Shown in pieces: positions 52,417-60,393 of a DNA stretch of 64,000 nt. Source of the stretch: an uncultured Desulfobacter sp. (GTDB lineage: Bacteria > Desulfobacterota > Desulfobacteria > Desulfobacterales > Desulfobacteraceae); contig NZ_OY781882.1 of assembly GCF_963677125.1 (NCBI RefSeq), forward strand, positions 3,356,501 through 3,420,500, given 5' to 3'. The translations under genes and the position numbers were made by a program. The notes under the pieces were generated by a model. It was not told where the DNA came from. It ran no database searches and worked only from the letters and a program-made list of their open reading frames with translations. Each line of letters begins with the position of its first letter. The stretch's first letter is position 1.

Positions 52417-53976
52417 CTATGTCAGCAGATACTCTTTGGCCAAAGCAACATATGCAGTCTCCTGGTCTACCTGCCATTTGCGGTCAAACCTGAGTTCCTG
52501 CGCCATGATCCGGGCCACTTCCGGGGCTGCATCGATACTGGCCCGGGCATCCAGAAAAAGGGCACGGCTCCTCCGGGCTAAAAAATCCTCCACGGTTCTG
52601 GCCATCTCTTCCCTGACCGCCCAGATCACTTCGGCTCGAATATAAGAAAGTTTTTTATGCAGTTTTTCACCCATGGCCGGATCTGCGTTGACGATTTTTT
52701 TGATATAAACGGCATCGGATCCATAGTAGCTTAAAGGGTCGTGTTCATCGAAATGCTTTAACCATCCATGGATTCTGAGATCTTTAGTGATACAGGGCTG
52801 ATCTTTCAGCCCGGCCACCAGGGAGGCCTGGTTGACGGTATCTTCTGCCATTTTGCGATACGTGGTCCATTTGCCGCCGGTGATGGTCACAAGACCCGAT
52901 TCCGAAACGACTAAATAATGGTCCCGGGAGATGGCTGCCGTGCTTTTTCCTTCTCCGGCTTTAACCAGGGGGCGAAGTCCTGCAAAAACGCTTTGAATAT
53001 CATCCCTGGTAGGATCTTTGGTTAAATAGACGGCTGTATGATCAAGGATGAACTTGATTTCCTCCTCCAATGCCCGGGGTTCCAGGCTCACATCCGGTAC
53101 TGGTGTATCCGTGGTGCCCACCACTACCTTGTCATGCCATGGTACGGCAAACAACACCCTTCCGTCGGTGGTTTGGGGCACCATGATGGCTGAATCTCCA
53201 GGAAGAAAGTCCTTATCCAGGACCACATGAACCCCTTGGCTGGGCGTAATGATGGGGTCAGCGTCCGGATTTTCCATTTTAAGTACCTCATCGGTGAAAA
53301 CACCGGTAGCGTTGACCACCACCCGGCTGTGAATTTCATACGCATCACCGGTTTCCATATTTTTTGCGGTTACCCCGTCAATCATTTCACCGGCCCGTGT
53401 AAACCCGGTCACTTTCATGTAATTGACAGGCACGCCCCCATGTTCAGCCATGGTCTGGGCCAGGTTGACGGCCAGGCGGGAATCGTCAAATTGAGCGTCA
53501 AAATAGACCACGCCCCCTCGCAGCCCTTTGGGTTCCAGGGTGGGAATCCGCTTTAATGTTTCTTCTTTGGAAAGGTGTTTGGAAGATCCGAGTCCCAGTC
53601 TGCCGGCCAACAGATCGTAAACTTTCATACCGGCACCGTAAAAAGGACCGTCCCACCACTCATAGTTGGGTACGATAAAGGCCTGATGACTGACCAGATG
53701 CGGGGCATTGCGAATTAAAAGACCACGCTCATGGAGGGCTTCAAGGACCAGGGAAATATTGCCCTGACGCAAGTACCTTACCCCGCCGTGCACCAATTTT
53801 GTCGACCGGCTGGATGTCCCTTTGGAAAAATCGTGTTGTTCCAACAAAAGCGTTTTATACCCCCTTGAGGCGGCATCCAATCCCACACCCAATCCGGTTG
53901 CCCCGCCACCAATAACAACAAAATCCCAATAACCGTCATATCCTGATATTTTTTTGATCATTTCTTCACGATTCAT
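52417..53976 (-). CDS. glpD: Glycerol-3-phosphate dehydrogenase (FAD-dependent)
   Basis: The 519-residue membrane-associated flavoprotein oxidises glycerol 3-phosphate to dihydroxyacetone phosphate and passes electrons to quinone. The FAD motif 'VIGGGATGLGVGLDAASRGY' (about residues 21-40) and the second FAD segment 'TTDTPV' and 'ITGGKWTTYRKMAEDTV' are present. ATG at 53976 is preceded by CAGGAG; longer in-frame starts up to 54063 lack a site. With glpK it forms a glycerol-utilisation operon; no glpF or regulator is seen in the window. Confidence 0.94.
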   Translation of the reverse strand: MNREEMIKKISGYDGYWDFVVIGGGATGLGVGLDAASRGYKTLLLEQHDFSKGTSSRSTKLVHGGVRYLRQGNISLVLEALHERGLLIRNAPHLVSHQAFIVPNYEWWDGPFYGAGMKVYDLLAGRLGLGSSKHLSKEETLKRIPTLEPKGLRGGVVYFDAQFDDSRLAVNLAQTMAEHGGVPVNYMKVTGFTRAGEMIDGVTAKNMETGDAYEIHSRVVVNATGVFTDEVLKMENPDADPIITPSQGVHVVLDKDFLPGDSAIMVPQTTDGRVLFAVPWHDKVVVGTTDTPVPDVSLEPRALEEEIKFILDHTAVYLTKDPTRDDIQSVFAGLRPLVKAGEGKSTAAISRDHYLVVSESGLVTITGGKWTTYRKMAEDTVNQASLVAGLKDQPCITKDLRIHGWLKHFDEHDPLSYYGSDAVYIKKIVNADPAMGEKLHKKLSYIRAEVIWAVREEMARTVEDFLARRSRALFLDARASIDAAPEVARIMAQELRFDRKWQVDQETAYVALAKEYLLT

Positions 53977-54165
53977 AGGGGACTCCTGTTTTTCAAAAAA
54001 CTTTATAAGAGATTCAAATTGGGCCAAGGGTACCACGGACAACCTGTGTGTTTCAATTCCCACGCTTTACCAATGGCGCCCTGCTTCAGAAAATGCTAAA
54101 GATTTATTTAAAAAATAAATAAAGAATGGTTAATCTCCTGAAAAAATGCAAATGAGAATAAAAAA

Positions 54166-54495
54166 ATGATCGTAAACAAAATAAAACCGAACTGTTTATT
54201 CACTGGGGAATCCGGAAAGCAATACACCTTTGAATTGTATTCCAAGAGTGATCCGCTTCCGGAAACCGGAGGGATATATATCATAACGTACACTCATCCT
54301 CGTGGTCACCTGGCCGGATATAAAATCAACATCCTTGATATTGGAAAGACGGAGAACCTTAATCTTCTGGTTACAGATCTTCAACAGAGTAAACGTCTGA
54401 TAGAACAGCTATGGAACTATAATTATATACTTTGCATTGATAATCCAAAAAGCAGAGATGAGTGCTATCAAGATCTGCTAAAAAAATTTTTGTAA
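54166..54495 (+). CDS. Small GIY-YIG-like protein
   Basis: The 109-residue protein has 'GGIYIITYTH' and, after about 15 residues, 'ILDIGKTENLNLL'. This matches the GIY...YIG pattern of the GIY-YIG nuclease fold with D-I-G instead of Y-I-G. The N-terminal 'FTGESGKQYTFELY' is common in small proteins that carry only this domain. Catalytic Arg and Glu are not clear, so nuclease activity is uncertain. No good ribosome binding site is seen. It stands alone between glpD and another orphan gene. Confidence 0.55.
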   Translation: MIVNKIKPNCLFTGESGKQYTFELYSKSDPLPETGGIYIITYTHPRGHLAGYKINILDIGKTENLNLLVTDLQQSKRLIEQLWNYNYILCIDNPKSRDECYQDLLKKFL

Positions 54496-54659
54496 TCAAT
54501 CATTCTACGCCACGATAGTTCGAATTGGCTCAAACTAGTGCCAACCGAAAATAACATTAGGCTTCTAATAGAATATACATATCTGATATAGCTAAGGCCA
54601 AATTTTGGACACCAACCCCAGGATTGAACAAAATAACCAAAAACAAACGAGGACAGGAA

Positions 54660-54896
54660 ATGAACATAGAACAGGAAAAGCTTAAAAGCATTTACATTGG
54701 CTACCACCCCCGGACGCATGACGGTAGCTCTCCACAAACACGCACTCTCAGTGACTCCATTGAAATAATGGACGCCTTCAACAAAAGGCAGGAGAAAGGA
54801 AGGTTTCGGGCCGAGGTTGTCGAAATAGCCTACAGTGATCTTTGCGCCGTTGCCGTTATGGAAACAACAATCGACAAGGTCTGGCAGTACATCTGA
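54660..54896 (+). CDS. Small hypothetical protein
   Basis: The 78-residue protein starts 'MNIEQEKLKSIYIGYHPRTH' and has a mixed polar composition without membrane segments. I do not recognise a family. AGGAA abuts the ATG. Its reality rests on a good start context and continuous frame between two other orphan genes, so it is uncertain. Confidence 0.4.
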   Translation: MNIEQEKLKSIYIGYHPRTHDGSSPQTRTLSDSIEIMDAFNKRQEKGRFRAEVVEIAYSDLCAVAVMETTIDKVWQYI

Positions 54897-55335
54897 TGCT
54901 TGTATTTTAGCCGATAATAAATAGAAGACTGTTTCATAGTTCGGAAAACGCCTATGCCGGGAGCAATATGTACTTGATCCGTTATTGGTGAAAGGCTCTG
55001 ACCGTCAAATAGCCCGACGCCATACCATGAATACTCGCCTTTGTTTTTCTCGAATCATTTTGGAATCAATTTTTATGATTGCTCCTGAATAAAAGGAACC
55101 GGGCCTTCACATTGTGAATAGCCCGGTTACAAAAGGGAGAGAAGAATTATGTTAAATTGAAGGGCTGTTGTTTTCATCCTTCAATGAATAAGTTTTTTAT
55201 ATCAGCTACGCATGATCTGAACCTTACTCAAAGATTACCAGTTGATAAGAATTTTAGAAAAGCAGATACTGACCTTTCAAATTATTTGCTTCAGGTATAT
55301 TGCTGAAATAAAAATTAAGGGCTCCGATCAAAAAA
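54897..55335. other. Gene-free region with a hairpin
   Basis: About 440 bases with no recognised gene. At 55097-55128 an 8-bp stem AACCGGGC/GCCCGGTT encloses an inner TTCACA/TGTGAA stem, a two-step hairpin without a T-tract. The rest is AT-rich. Confidence 0.5.
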
Positions 55336-55764
55336 ATGGGGTCAATTAAAAGTAATAATATGGTTGCCGACCGAAAAAAAAATTCCAGCAAAATCAAAAA
55401 TGTCCATATAGGACGGACAACGGACCGGCCCTATTGGATGATGATGCTTTCCATCATTGTACGGGCCGCTCATCAAATCGGCGCTGCTGTCTGTCTGGGA
55501 GCTTTTCTGCTTGGGGCGGATCTGCCTTGGTCCTACCTGGTCTTGGCAGCGACTTCCGGATGCTTGCTGATGCTAACCGAGGCTCTCCGGCACCGGCAGT
55601 TACTCAGGGAAGCGGCTGGTGTCGTCACCCTTGTAAAAACAGCTATCATCGGCATGGCTCTGCATGGCTGGATTCCTGCAGTGCCTGCGGTATTATTTGC
55701 CTTTGTCTTGGCATCTTTCTATTCCCATGCACCTAAGACTATCAGGCATAGGATTTGGTTTTAG
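55336..55764 (+). CDS. Small membrane protein of unknown function
   Basis: The 142-residue protein has a basic N-terminus (about 30 residues) and four hydrophobic helices ('IGAAVCLGAFLLGADLPWSYLVLAA' region, 'AVPAVLFAFVLASFYSH'). I do not recognise a family. It may be an inner membrane protein. The start has no clear ribosome binding site, so an ATG further in (for example 55360 or 55438) is possible. Confidence 0.55.
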   Translation: MGSIKSNNMVADRKKNSSKIKNVHIGRTTDRPYWMMMLSIIVRAAHQIGAAVCLGAFLLGADLPWSYLVLAATSGCLLMLTEALRHRQLLREAAGVVTLVKTAIIGMALHGWIPAVPAVLFAFVLASFYSHAPKTIRHRIWF

Positions 55765-56013
55765 GCCGGATACCGGATAAAATTGATCAATCATTTATGG
55801 TCTTTTCCTGATTATTTTCCCAATCCCAAAAGCGATCGCCTCCGAAATTGTTTTTATCCCCATAGAAGGTATCTATGCATATAAAAATGACTTATTGACG
55901 CAGAGTGTAATTTTCTATAGTCTGCCGTCAGTTTTTATCACTATTATTGAGTAAGCTCAGATAGCCTTTTGGTTAGCTACAGAATCCTCTCTGTCTTACA
56001 TTGGAGAGGCTAT

Positions 56014-57204
56014 ATGACAGCAATCATGGGCGATTCATCCCAGAATGCATTCAAAGATATCCTGGAAGACCAGTTCCGGGAAAAAATTTACAACAGTTTT
56101 ATCAATGACGCGGTTCTTAATGTGCTAAAGGACGTCATGGCATATTCCCATGATATTGTTGACGCCCTTGAAAGTTCGCACCAGAGTCCTACTGTGGCAT
56201 GCCGGTCAGGCTGCAGTTACTGCTGTCATTCCCAAATACATGTGCTGCCCATTGAAGTCTTGCTTATCCTGTCCTTTCTTAGTGAATATTTTACCAGAAA
56301 GCAAATTCTCCTGCTCATGGACAGAATTGATCAGCGACTTCAATGCACTCGGGAAAAATCTCTTGGCAGCCTTTTTTCAATCAAGGACAAACTCCCCTGT
56401 ATTTTTTTAGAAAACGGGATGTGCAGCATTTATCAAGTCCGCCCTTTTATTTGCCGCGCATGGAACAGTATGGATTCATCCCTTTGCAAAAAGATTTTTA
56501 ACTCTGGAAAATTTGATGATGAAATTGAAGCCTCATCTGCCAGAAATCTTATATTTGAATCCTCCAGGTCGCTTTTTGCTGATTTTGGCAGGCAGCTGAA
56601 ACTGGAGACGGTTCCCTTTGAAATAACACAGGCTGTCTTCAATTGTTTAAAAACAACTAATCCATTGCCATTGTGGCTTTCAGGACAAGATATCTTAAAT
56701 GTAAATACCCCGTTGGAACCAGTGTCGTCACAGGCACATTTATCTGATAATTTTCCGTCTTATGACGCATATTCAGATAGATCTGCACAGCCGACACTTG
56801 TATCCCGAGAACAGGAGTACATCGATTATTTTTATGGTAAGTTCAAACGTCGCCTTGCCAGGCATGGATATACACAAAAGCATTCACAGATCCATTCGTT
56901 TGTTTTTCAAAATGTTTATGGAAAGCCAATTGGTGCCATTGCCTTGAATGAAGTTGTTTCCCAAAACAAGACCGTTCATATCCATTATTTAAAAGCCTTT
57001 ATTCTCAAAAGCGGCAACGGAACGCTGATGCTTTTGGAGTTGTGCCGGAAAGCTGACTGTTTTAATGTCCGGCTCAGTGCGAATCCCGCTTTCAGTCCTA
57101 ACGACAAATCTTCGTACAGGGATTTCAATGTGTTACGTAAGTGGTATGAACAATTTGGCTTCAAAGGGGATTCCTGTCTGTGCAGAATTCCCAGACAAGG
57201 GTAA
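56014..57204 (+). CDS. YkgJ-type cysteine-cluster protein fused to a GNAT-like domain
   Basis: The 396-residue protein has a cysteine cluster (C63, C67, C70, C71; then C129, C137, C147 in 'CSIYQVRPFICRAW') typical of YkgJ/UPF0153 proteins that bind zinc or iron. Residues about 265-396 look like a GNAT N-acetyltransferase ('GTLMLLELCRKA', 'SANPAFSPNDKSSYRDFNVLRKWYEQFGF', landmark LRKWYEQFGF). GGAGAG precedes the ATG at 56014. The protein could couple metal binding to acetyl transfer, but this is not known. A 158-residue orphan gene follows after 13 bases. Confidence 0.7.
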   Translation: MTAIMGDSSQNAFKDILEDQFREKIYNSFINDAVLNVLKDVMAYSHDIVDALESSHQSPTVACRSGCSYCCHSQIHVLPIEVLLILSFLSEYFTRKQILLLMDRIDQRLQCTREKSLGSLFSIKDKLPCIFLENGMCSIYQVRPFICRAWNSMDSSLCKKIFNSGKFDDEIEASSARNLIFESSRSLFADFGRQLKLETVPFEITQAVFNCLKTTNPLPLWLSGQDILNVNTPLEPVSSQAHLSDNFPSYDAYSDRSAQPTLVSREQEYIDYFYGKFKRRLARHGYTQKHSQIHSFVFQNVYGKPIGAIALNEVVSQNKTVHIHYLKAFILKSGNGTLMLLELCRKADCFNVRLSANPAFSPNDKSSYRDFNVLRKWYEQFGFKGDSCLCRIPRQG

Positions 57205-57217
57205 CAGGACGTTTAAA

Positions 57218-57694
57218 ATGAGCACATTAGAAACCGCAAAAAATAATTTTTTAAATCAGCAAATTCCCCAATTAAACAATCGTTACGTACTCACCTTTTC
57301 CAGGGATGACACCTGTATGGAATATTTTCTTTGCAGCAGACAGACAGGAAGACAAATTTCAAAGACACTGATTGTTTCCCATGAAGTTTTTTCCGGCAGT
57401 CTCTATGTTTCCAGATTTTATCCGGAACTGTACAAGGAGATAAATTGCAAATACCTGTCAGCTGTCTGCTTTTATCTCATGGTTCATCATGCTGCTGGCG
57501 TTTTTCAACTACTAAATCAATGCCGGGTCAATCTGGAAACCGATAAGGCAGTTTTTTCCCAGTTTTATTCCAGGCTTCAGGAATTTCATTTTTACATCCG
57601 ATATGCCAGACCGGCAGATAAGGTATACTTGACAGGAAGTTACCAAAAGAATGCAATGTACGATGATTTGATCCATATAACAGCTATGGGCTGA
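57218..57694 (+). CDS. Orphan protein downstream of the YkgJ-GNAT gene
   Basis: The 158-residue protein is mixed alpha/beta without membrane helices ('SRDDTCMEYFLCSRQTGRQISKT', landmark DDTCMEYFLCSRQ, and 'FSGSLYVSRFYPELYKEINCKYLSAVCFYL', landmark LYVSRFYPELYKEI). I do not recognise a family. AGGA precedes the ATG. Thirteen bases separate it from the YkgJ-GNAT gene, so the two are probably co-transcribed and may work together. Its last residues are encoded by a family B repeat fragment, suggesting a 3' end truncated or replaced by the element. Confidence 0.55.
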   Translation: MSTLETAKNNFLNQQIPQLNNRYVLTFSRDDTCMEYFLCSRQTGRQISKTLIVSHEVFSGSLYVSRFYPELYKEINCKYLSAVCFYLMVHHAAGVFQLLNQCRVNLETDKAVFSQFYSRLQEFHFYIRYARPADKVYLTGSYQKNAMYDDLIHITAMG

Positions 57695-57730
57695 CTTATC
57701 TGTCCAACAGTGGTTCAGCCCATAACGAAA
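57677..57730 (+). repeat. Bipartite-hairpin repeat, family B, partial copy
   Basis: ATAACAGCTATGGGCTGAC and TCAGCCCATAAC match the first half of the element, with the first stem (ATGGGCTGA against TCAGCCCAT) kept. The second half is not recognisable. It overlaps the last codons of the orphan gene ending at 57694. Confidence 0.6.
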
Positions 57731-57772
57731 ATTGAAAAGCGATAGGAAGAATATCTCCAGAAGTTTTATTCT

Positions 57773-57976
57773 TTAGATCACGGTTACATTAGTAGCCGCA
57801 GGACCTTTGGGACCTTGCTCAATATCAAAGGAGACTCGTTCTCCCTCTTTGAGGGACTTAAATCCGCTTGAGTTGATACCTGAATGATGTACAAAAACAT
57901 CTTTTCCACCGTCTTCTTGTTCGATAAATCCAAAACCTTTTGAGTCGTTAAACCATTTTACGGTTCCAGTTGCCAT
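57773..57976 (-). CDS. Cold-shock protein CspA family
   Basis: The 67-residue cold-shock domain protein is a single-stranded nucleic acid chaperone. The RNP1-like 'KGFGFIE' and RNP2-like 'VFVHHS' motifs and length match CspA-type proteins. AGGAGAG precedes the ATG. It is divergent from a DEAD-box helicase gene, and an RRM protein lies further on, forming an RNA-remodelling neighbourhood. Confidence 0.95.
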   Translation of the reverse strand: MATGTVKWFNDSKGFGFIEQEDGGKDVFVHHSGINSSGFKSLKEGERVSFDIEQGPKGPAATNVTVI

Positions 57977-58477
57977 ATCGGCACTCTCCTAAATAAAAAA
58001 AGTAAATATAAATCGCTTCAAACTTTGGGGGGCAATCACAGATATTTTTGAGATATACGCCTTGAGGCAGGAAACTTAACACTTCAAGTAGTGCAATGAT
58101 TTTGGATCATACAGAAATAAGGACGGATGTCAAGAAAACAATTCAACTTGGCTTGCATTTCCTGTGTGTTAGTGTATGATATAATACTTTTGAATGTTAA
58201 GACACATTCCCTGTCAGAAGAGCTTCTTTCAGGTACTCCTCGCTGACCGCGTTGTCTGACAAACATCGTAAGTTAACGTTGAAGTTTTACTAAAACTTGA
58301 CCGTGAAAACAGTATGAAGATTTTGTTGGAAACGTTTTTTAATTTCTTCTCCAAGTTAATGATTTTTCAATCATAACTTATCTTTTTTCACCGAATACAT
58401 AATTTAAGTGGACGACGTTTAGGGATCCTGTTTAACAGATCCAGTCTATCAATCCACGTTAAGGAAAATAATTAAGA
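57977..58477. other. Divergent leader region of cspA-like and DEAD-box helicase genes
   Basis: The 501-base region between the divergent RNA genes is gene-free. A plus-strand extended -10 (TGATATAAT, TG at 58177 and TATAAT at 58180-58185) would give the helicase mRNA a leader of about 285 bases. Long leaders are typical of cold-inducible mRNAs. No riboswitch was recognised. Confidence 0.5.
58177..58185 (+). promoter_or_regulatory. Extended -10 promoter element upstream of the DEAD-box gene
   Basis: TG-A-TATAAT is a perfect extended -10. The -35 (TTTCCT at 16 bases) is poor, as is common with extended -10 promoters. It lies about 295 bases before the GTG start. Confidence 0.5.
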
Positions 58478-59614
58478 GTGAATTTTACCCAATTTGATTT
58501 TCACCCCGGCATTCACGCAGGTATTCGCAGCGCCGGTTATACCAATGCCACACCCATCCAGGAAAAAACAATTCAGGCGATCCTTGAAGGCAAAGATGTT
58601 CTTGGTCTGGCCCAGACAGGAGCCGGCAAAACAGCGGCCTTTTTGCTTCCCATTCTTCAACACCTGCTTAACCGGCGTGTTGAAAAAACATCAGCTCAGC
58701 CCAGAGCATTAATCATGGTTCCAACCCGGGAACTGGCCGAACAGATTTATGGAAATATTAAAAATTTGGCCGCTCACACGACCATTAAAAGTATAGCTGT
58801 CTACGGAGGTGTCAAAAAGACACCACAGATTAAAACACTTCGTGGTGGTGTGGATATTGTTGTCGCCTGCCCGGGGCGCCTGCTTGATCTGCTCAATGAA
58901 AAAGCGTTAACGCTTAAAACGATTGAAACCCTGGTTCTTGATGAGGCGGACCAAATGCTGGATATGGGTTTTATGCCCGATATCCGGAAAATTATCCGAT
59001 ATCTGCCTGAAAATAGGCAGTCTCTTGTCTTTTCCGCCACAATGCCCAGGCAGATAGAGCACATGGTACAAACAATGTTACATCGGCCGGTTAAAATTCA
59101 AATAAACCATAAGCGCCCTTCTCCAAGCATTAGACATAGCTGGATTGCTGTCCGAAAAGAAGAACGGACCGCTCTACTGAAAAAAATGTTTTCAGGAAAG
59201 GATATGACCAGCACCCTTGTTTTTACCCGTACCAAACACAAGGCAAAAAGTCTTGCATGCCAATTAAAAAAATCAGGATACAGCGCGGCATCACTTCAGG
59301 GGAATCTTTCTCAGAATCAACGTCGCAAAGCCATGGATGGATTTCGCAACGGGTCCTTTAACATACTTGTGGCAACGGATATCGCAGCTAGAGGTATTGA
59401 CGTTTCAGGCGTTTCCCATGTCATCAATTATGATTTGCCTGATACGGTTGAAACCTATATTCACCGAACCGGAAGAACCGGAAGGGCTGATCAGTCCGGG
59501 CAGGCTTACACCTTTGCCTCTCCTTCAGATGGAAAAATGATCGCTATGATTGAAAAAAATCTGGGTAGAAAAATGAAAAACCAATCCCGATTATCCATGG
59601 AAAATTCCCGGTAG
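58478..59614 (+). CDS. DEAD-box RNA helicase, RhlE-like
   Basis: The 378-residue protein has the Q motif 'PIQEKTI', Walker A 'AQTGAGKT', 'PTRELAEQ', 'LDEADQMLD', 'FSAT', and the C-terminal 'TRTKHKAKSLA', 'TDIAARGID' and 'HRTGRTGRA'. There is no long C-terminal extension. RhlE-type helicases remodel rRNA and mRNA, often in the cold. The start is GTG with AAGGA upstream. A 48-residue Lys-rich protein and an RRM protein gene follow on the same strand; the cspA-like gene is divergent. Confidence 0.92.
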   Translation: MNFTQFDFHPGIHAGIRSAGYTNATPIQEKTIQAILEGKDVLGLAQTGAGKTAAFLLPILQHLLNRRVEKTSAQPRALIMVPTRELAEQIYGNIKNLAAHTTIKSIAVYGGVKKTPQIKTLRGGVDIVVACPGRLLDLLNEKALTLKTIETLVLDEADQMLDMGFMPDIRKIIRYLPENRQSLVFSATMPRQIEHMVQTMLHRPVKIQINHKRPSPSIRHSWIAVRKEERTALLKKMFSGKDMTSTLVFTRTKHKAKSLACQLKKSGYSAASLQGNLSQNQRRKAMDGFRNGSFNILVATDIAARGIDVSGVSHVINYDLPDTVETYIHRTGRTGRADQSGQAYTFASPSDGKMIAMIEKNLGRKMKNQSRLSMENSR

Positions 59615-59640
59615 AGATAACCTCAAAAAAAGGAAGGTGC

Positions 59641-59787
59641 ATGGCAGTCAAAAATAAATATACCTTTGCGAAACGACAGAAAGAACTGCTGAAAAGAAAA
59701 AAAAAGGAAGAAAAAAAGCAGCGCAGGATGGAAAAAAAGAACGGAACAGAAGATGAGCCTGCAATCGAATCTAATCCGGAAGATTAA
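59641..59787 (+). CDS. 48-residue lysine-rich small protein next to the RNA helicase gene
   Basis: A short frame of 48 residues starts with ATG 27 bases after the helicase stop, with AAGGAAGG directly upstream. The product begins MAVKNKYTFAKRQKELL, has a run of Lys/Glu/Arg in the middle and an acidic tail (EDEPAIESNPED). Its high positive charge suggests RNA or ribosome binding. I recall small proteins of this look next to DEAD-box genes in other deltaproteobacteria but cannot confirm it here. Confidence 0.65.
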   Translation: MAVKNKYTFAKRQKELLKRKKKEEKKQRRMEKKNGTEDEPAIESNPED

Positions 59788-59992
59788 ATTTTTTCATGCC
59801 TGATGTCCGGGTTCGGTATACGACCTTGAAAATCGGAAATGAAGTAGTAATTGTGGACCCAGGCCATGGATTTCATAGCAAATTCACCAGAAAAATGGAA
59901 AGTCTTGATTACTCGCAATCTCAAGAGAAGCATGAAATACAGATTATCTTAAAAAGCATTTTAAAGGCCGGATTTAACCTATTTCAAATAGC

Positions 59993-60089
59993 TTTTTATA
60001 AGAAAGTCTGGGTAGGTTACTTGAGATCTTAAAATATTTGTTGTGGGGTAAGCCTGGCAGTTGATGTCAGGTCAGCCCATGGCTGTTAT
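59993..60089 (-). repeat. Bipartite-hairpin intergenic repeat, family B, copy 5 (inverted)
   Basis: The reverse complement runs from ATAACAGCCATGGGCTGACC through CAGGCTTACCCCACAACAAA to ACTTTCTTATAAAAA. The first stem pairs GGGCTGACCTG with CAGGCTTACCCC. It lies between the 48-residue protein gene and the RRM gene. Confidence 0.8.
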
Positions 60090-60114
60090 ATAAAAAATAG
60101 AAAAGGGCGGTTGA

Positions 60115-60393
60115 ATGAATATTTATGTCGGCAATTTTACAGAGCAGATGACAGAAACAAATCTTCGGGAAATGTTTGAGACATTTGGCGTTGTGGAAAG
60201 TGTTAAAGTTATAAAAAACAGATTCAACGGACGTTCAAGGGGATTCGGTTTTGTGGAAATGCCGAGTAACAGCGAAGCAGATAAAGCCATTAAGGCTTTG
60301 AATGGCAACATTATCAATAAAAAGCCTCTTAAAATAAAACATGGGGATTCAGGTGCAAAAAAGAAGAAAAAATTTAAAAAGAGACGCTACTGA
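60115..60393 (+). CDS. RRM-type RNA-binding protein
   Basis: The 92-residue protein is a single RNA recognition motif: RNP2 'IYVGNF' at residues 3-8, RNP1 'RGFGFVEM' at 42-49, and a basic tail of mostly Lys and Arg at the C-terminus. Such bacterial RRM proteins bind RNA and are often cold-induced. It closes the group of RNA genes (cspA-like, helicase, Lys-rich protein). The start ATG follows a weak AAGGGCGG. Confidence 0.93.
   Translation: MNIYVGNFTEQMTETNLREMFETFGVVESVKVIKNRFNGRSRGFGFVEMPSNSEADKAIKALNGNIINKKPLKIKHGDSGAKKKKKFKKRRY

Noticed and set aside
59796..60032. 78-codon frame on the plus strand between the Lys-rich protein gene and the RRM gene
   Set aside because: Its 3' end is made of family B repeat sequence, there is no clear ribosome binding site and the product matches nothing.
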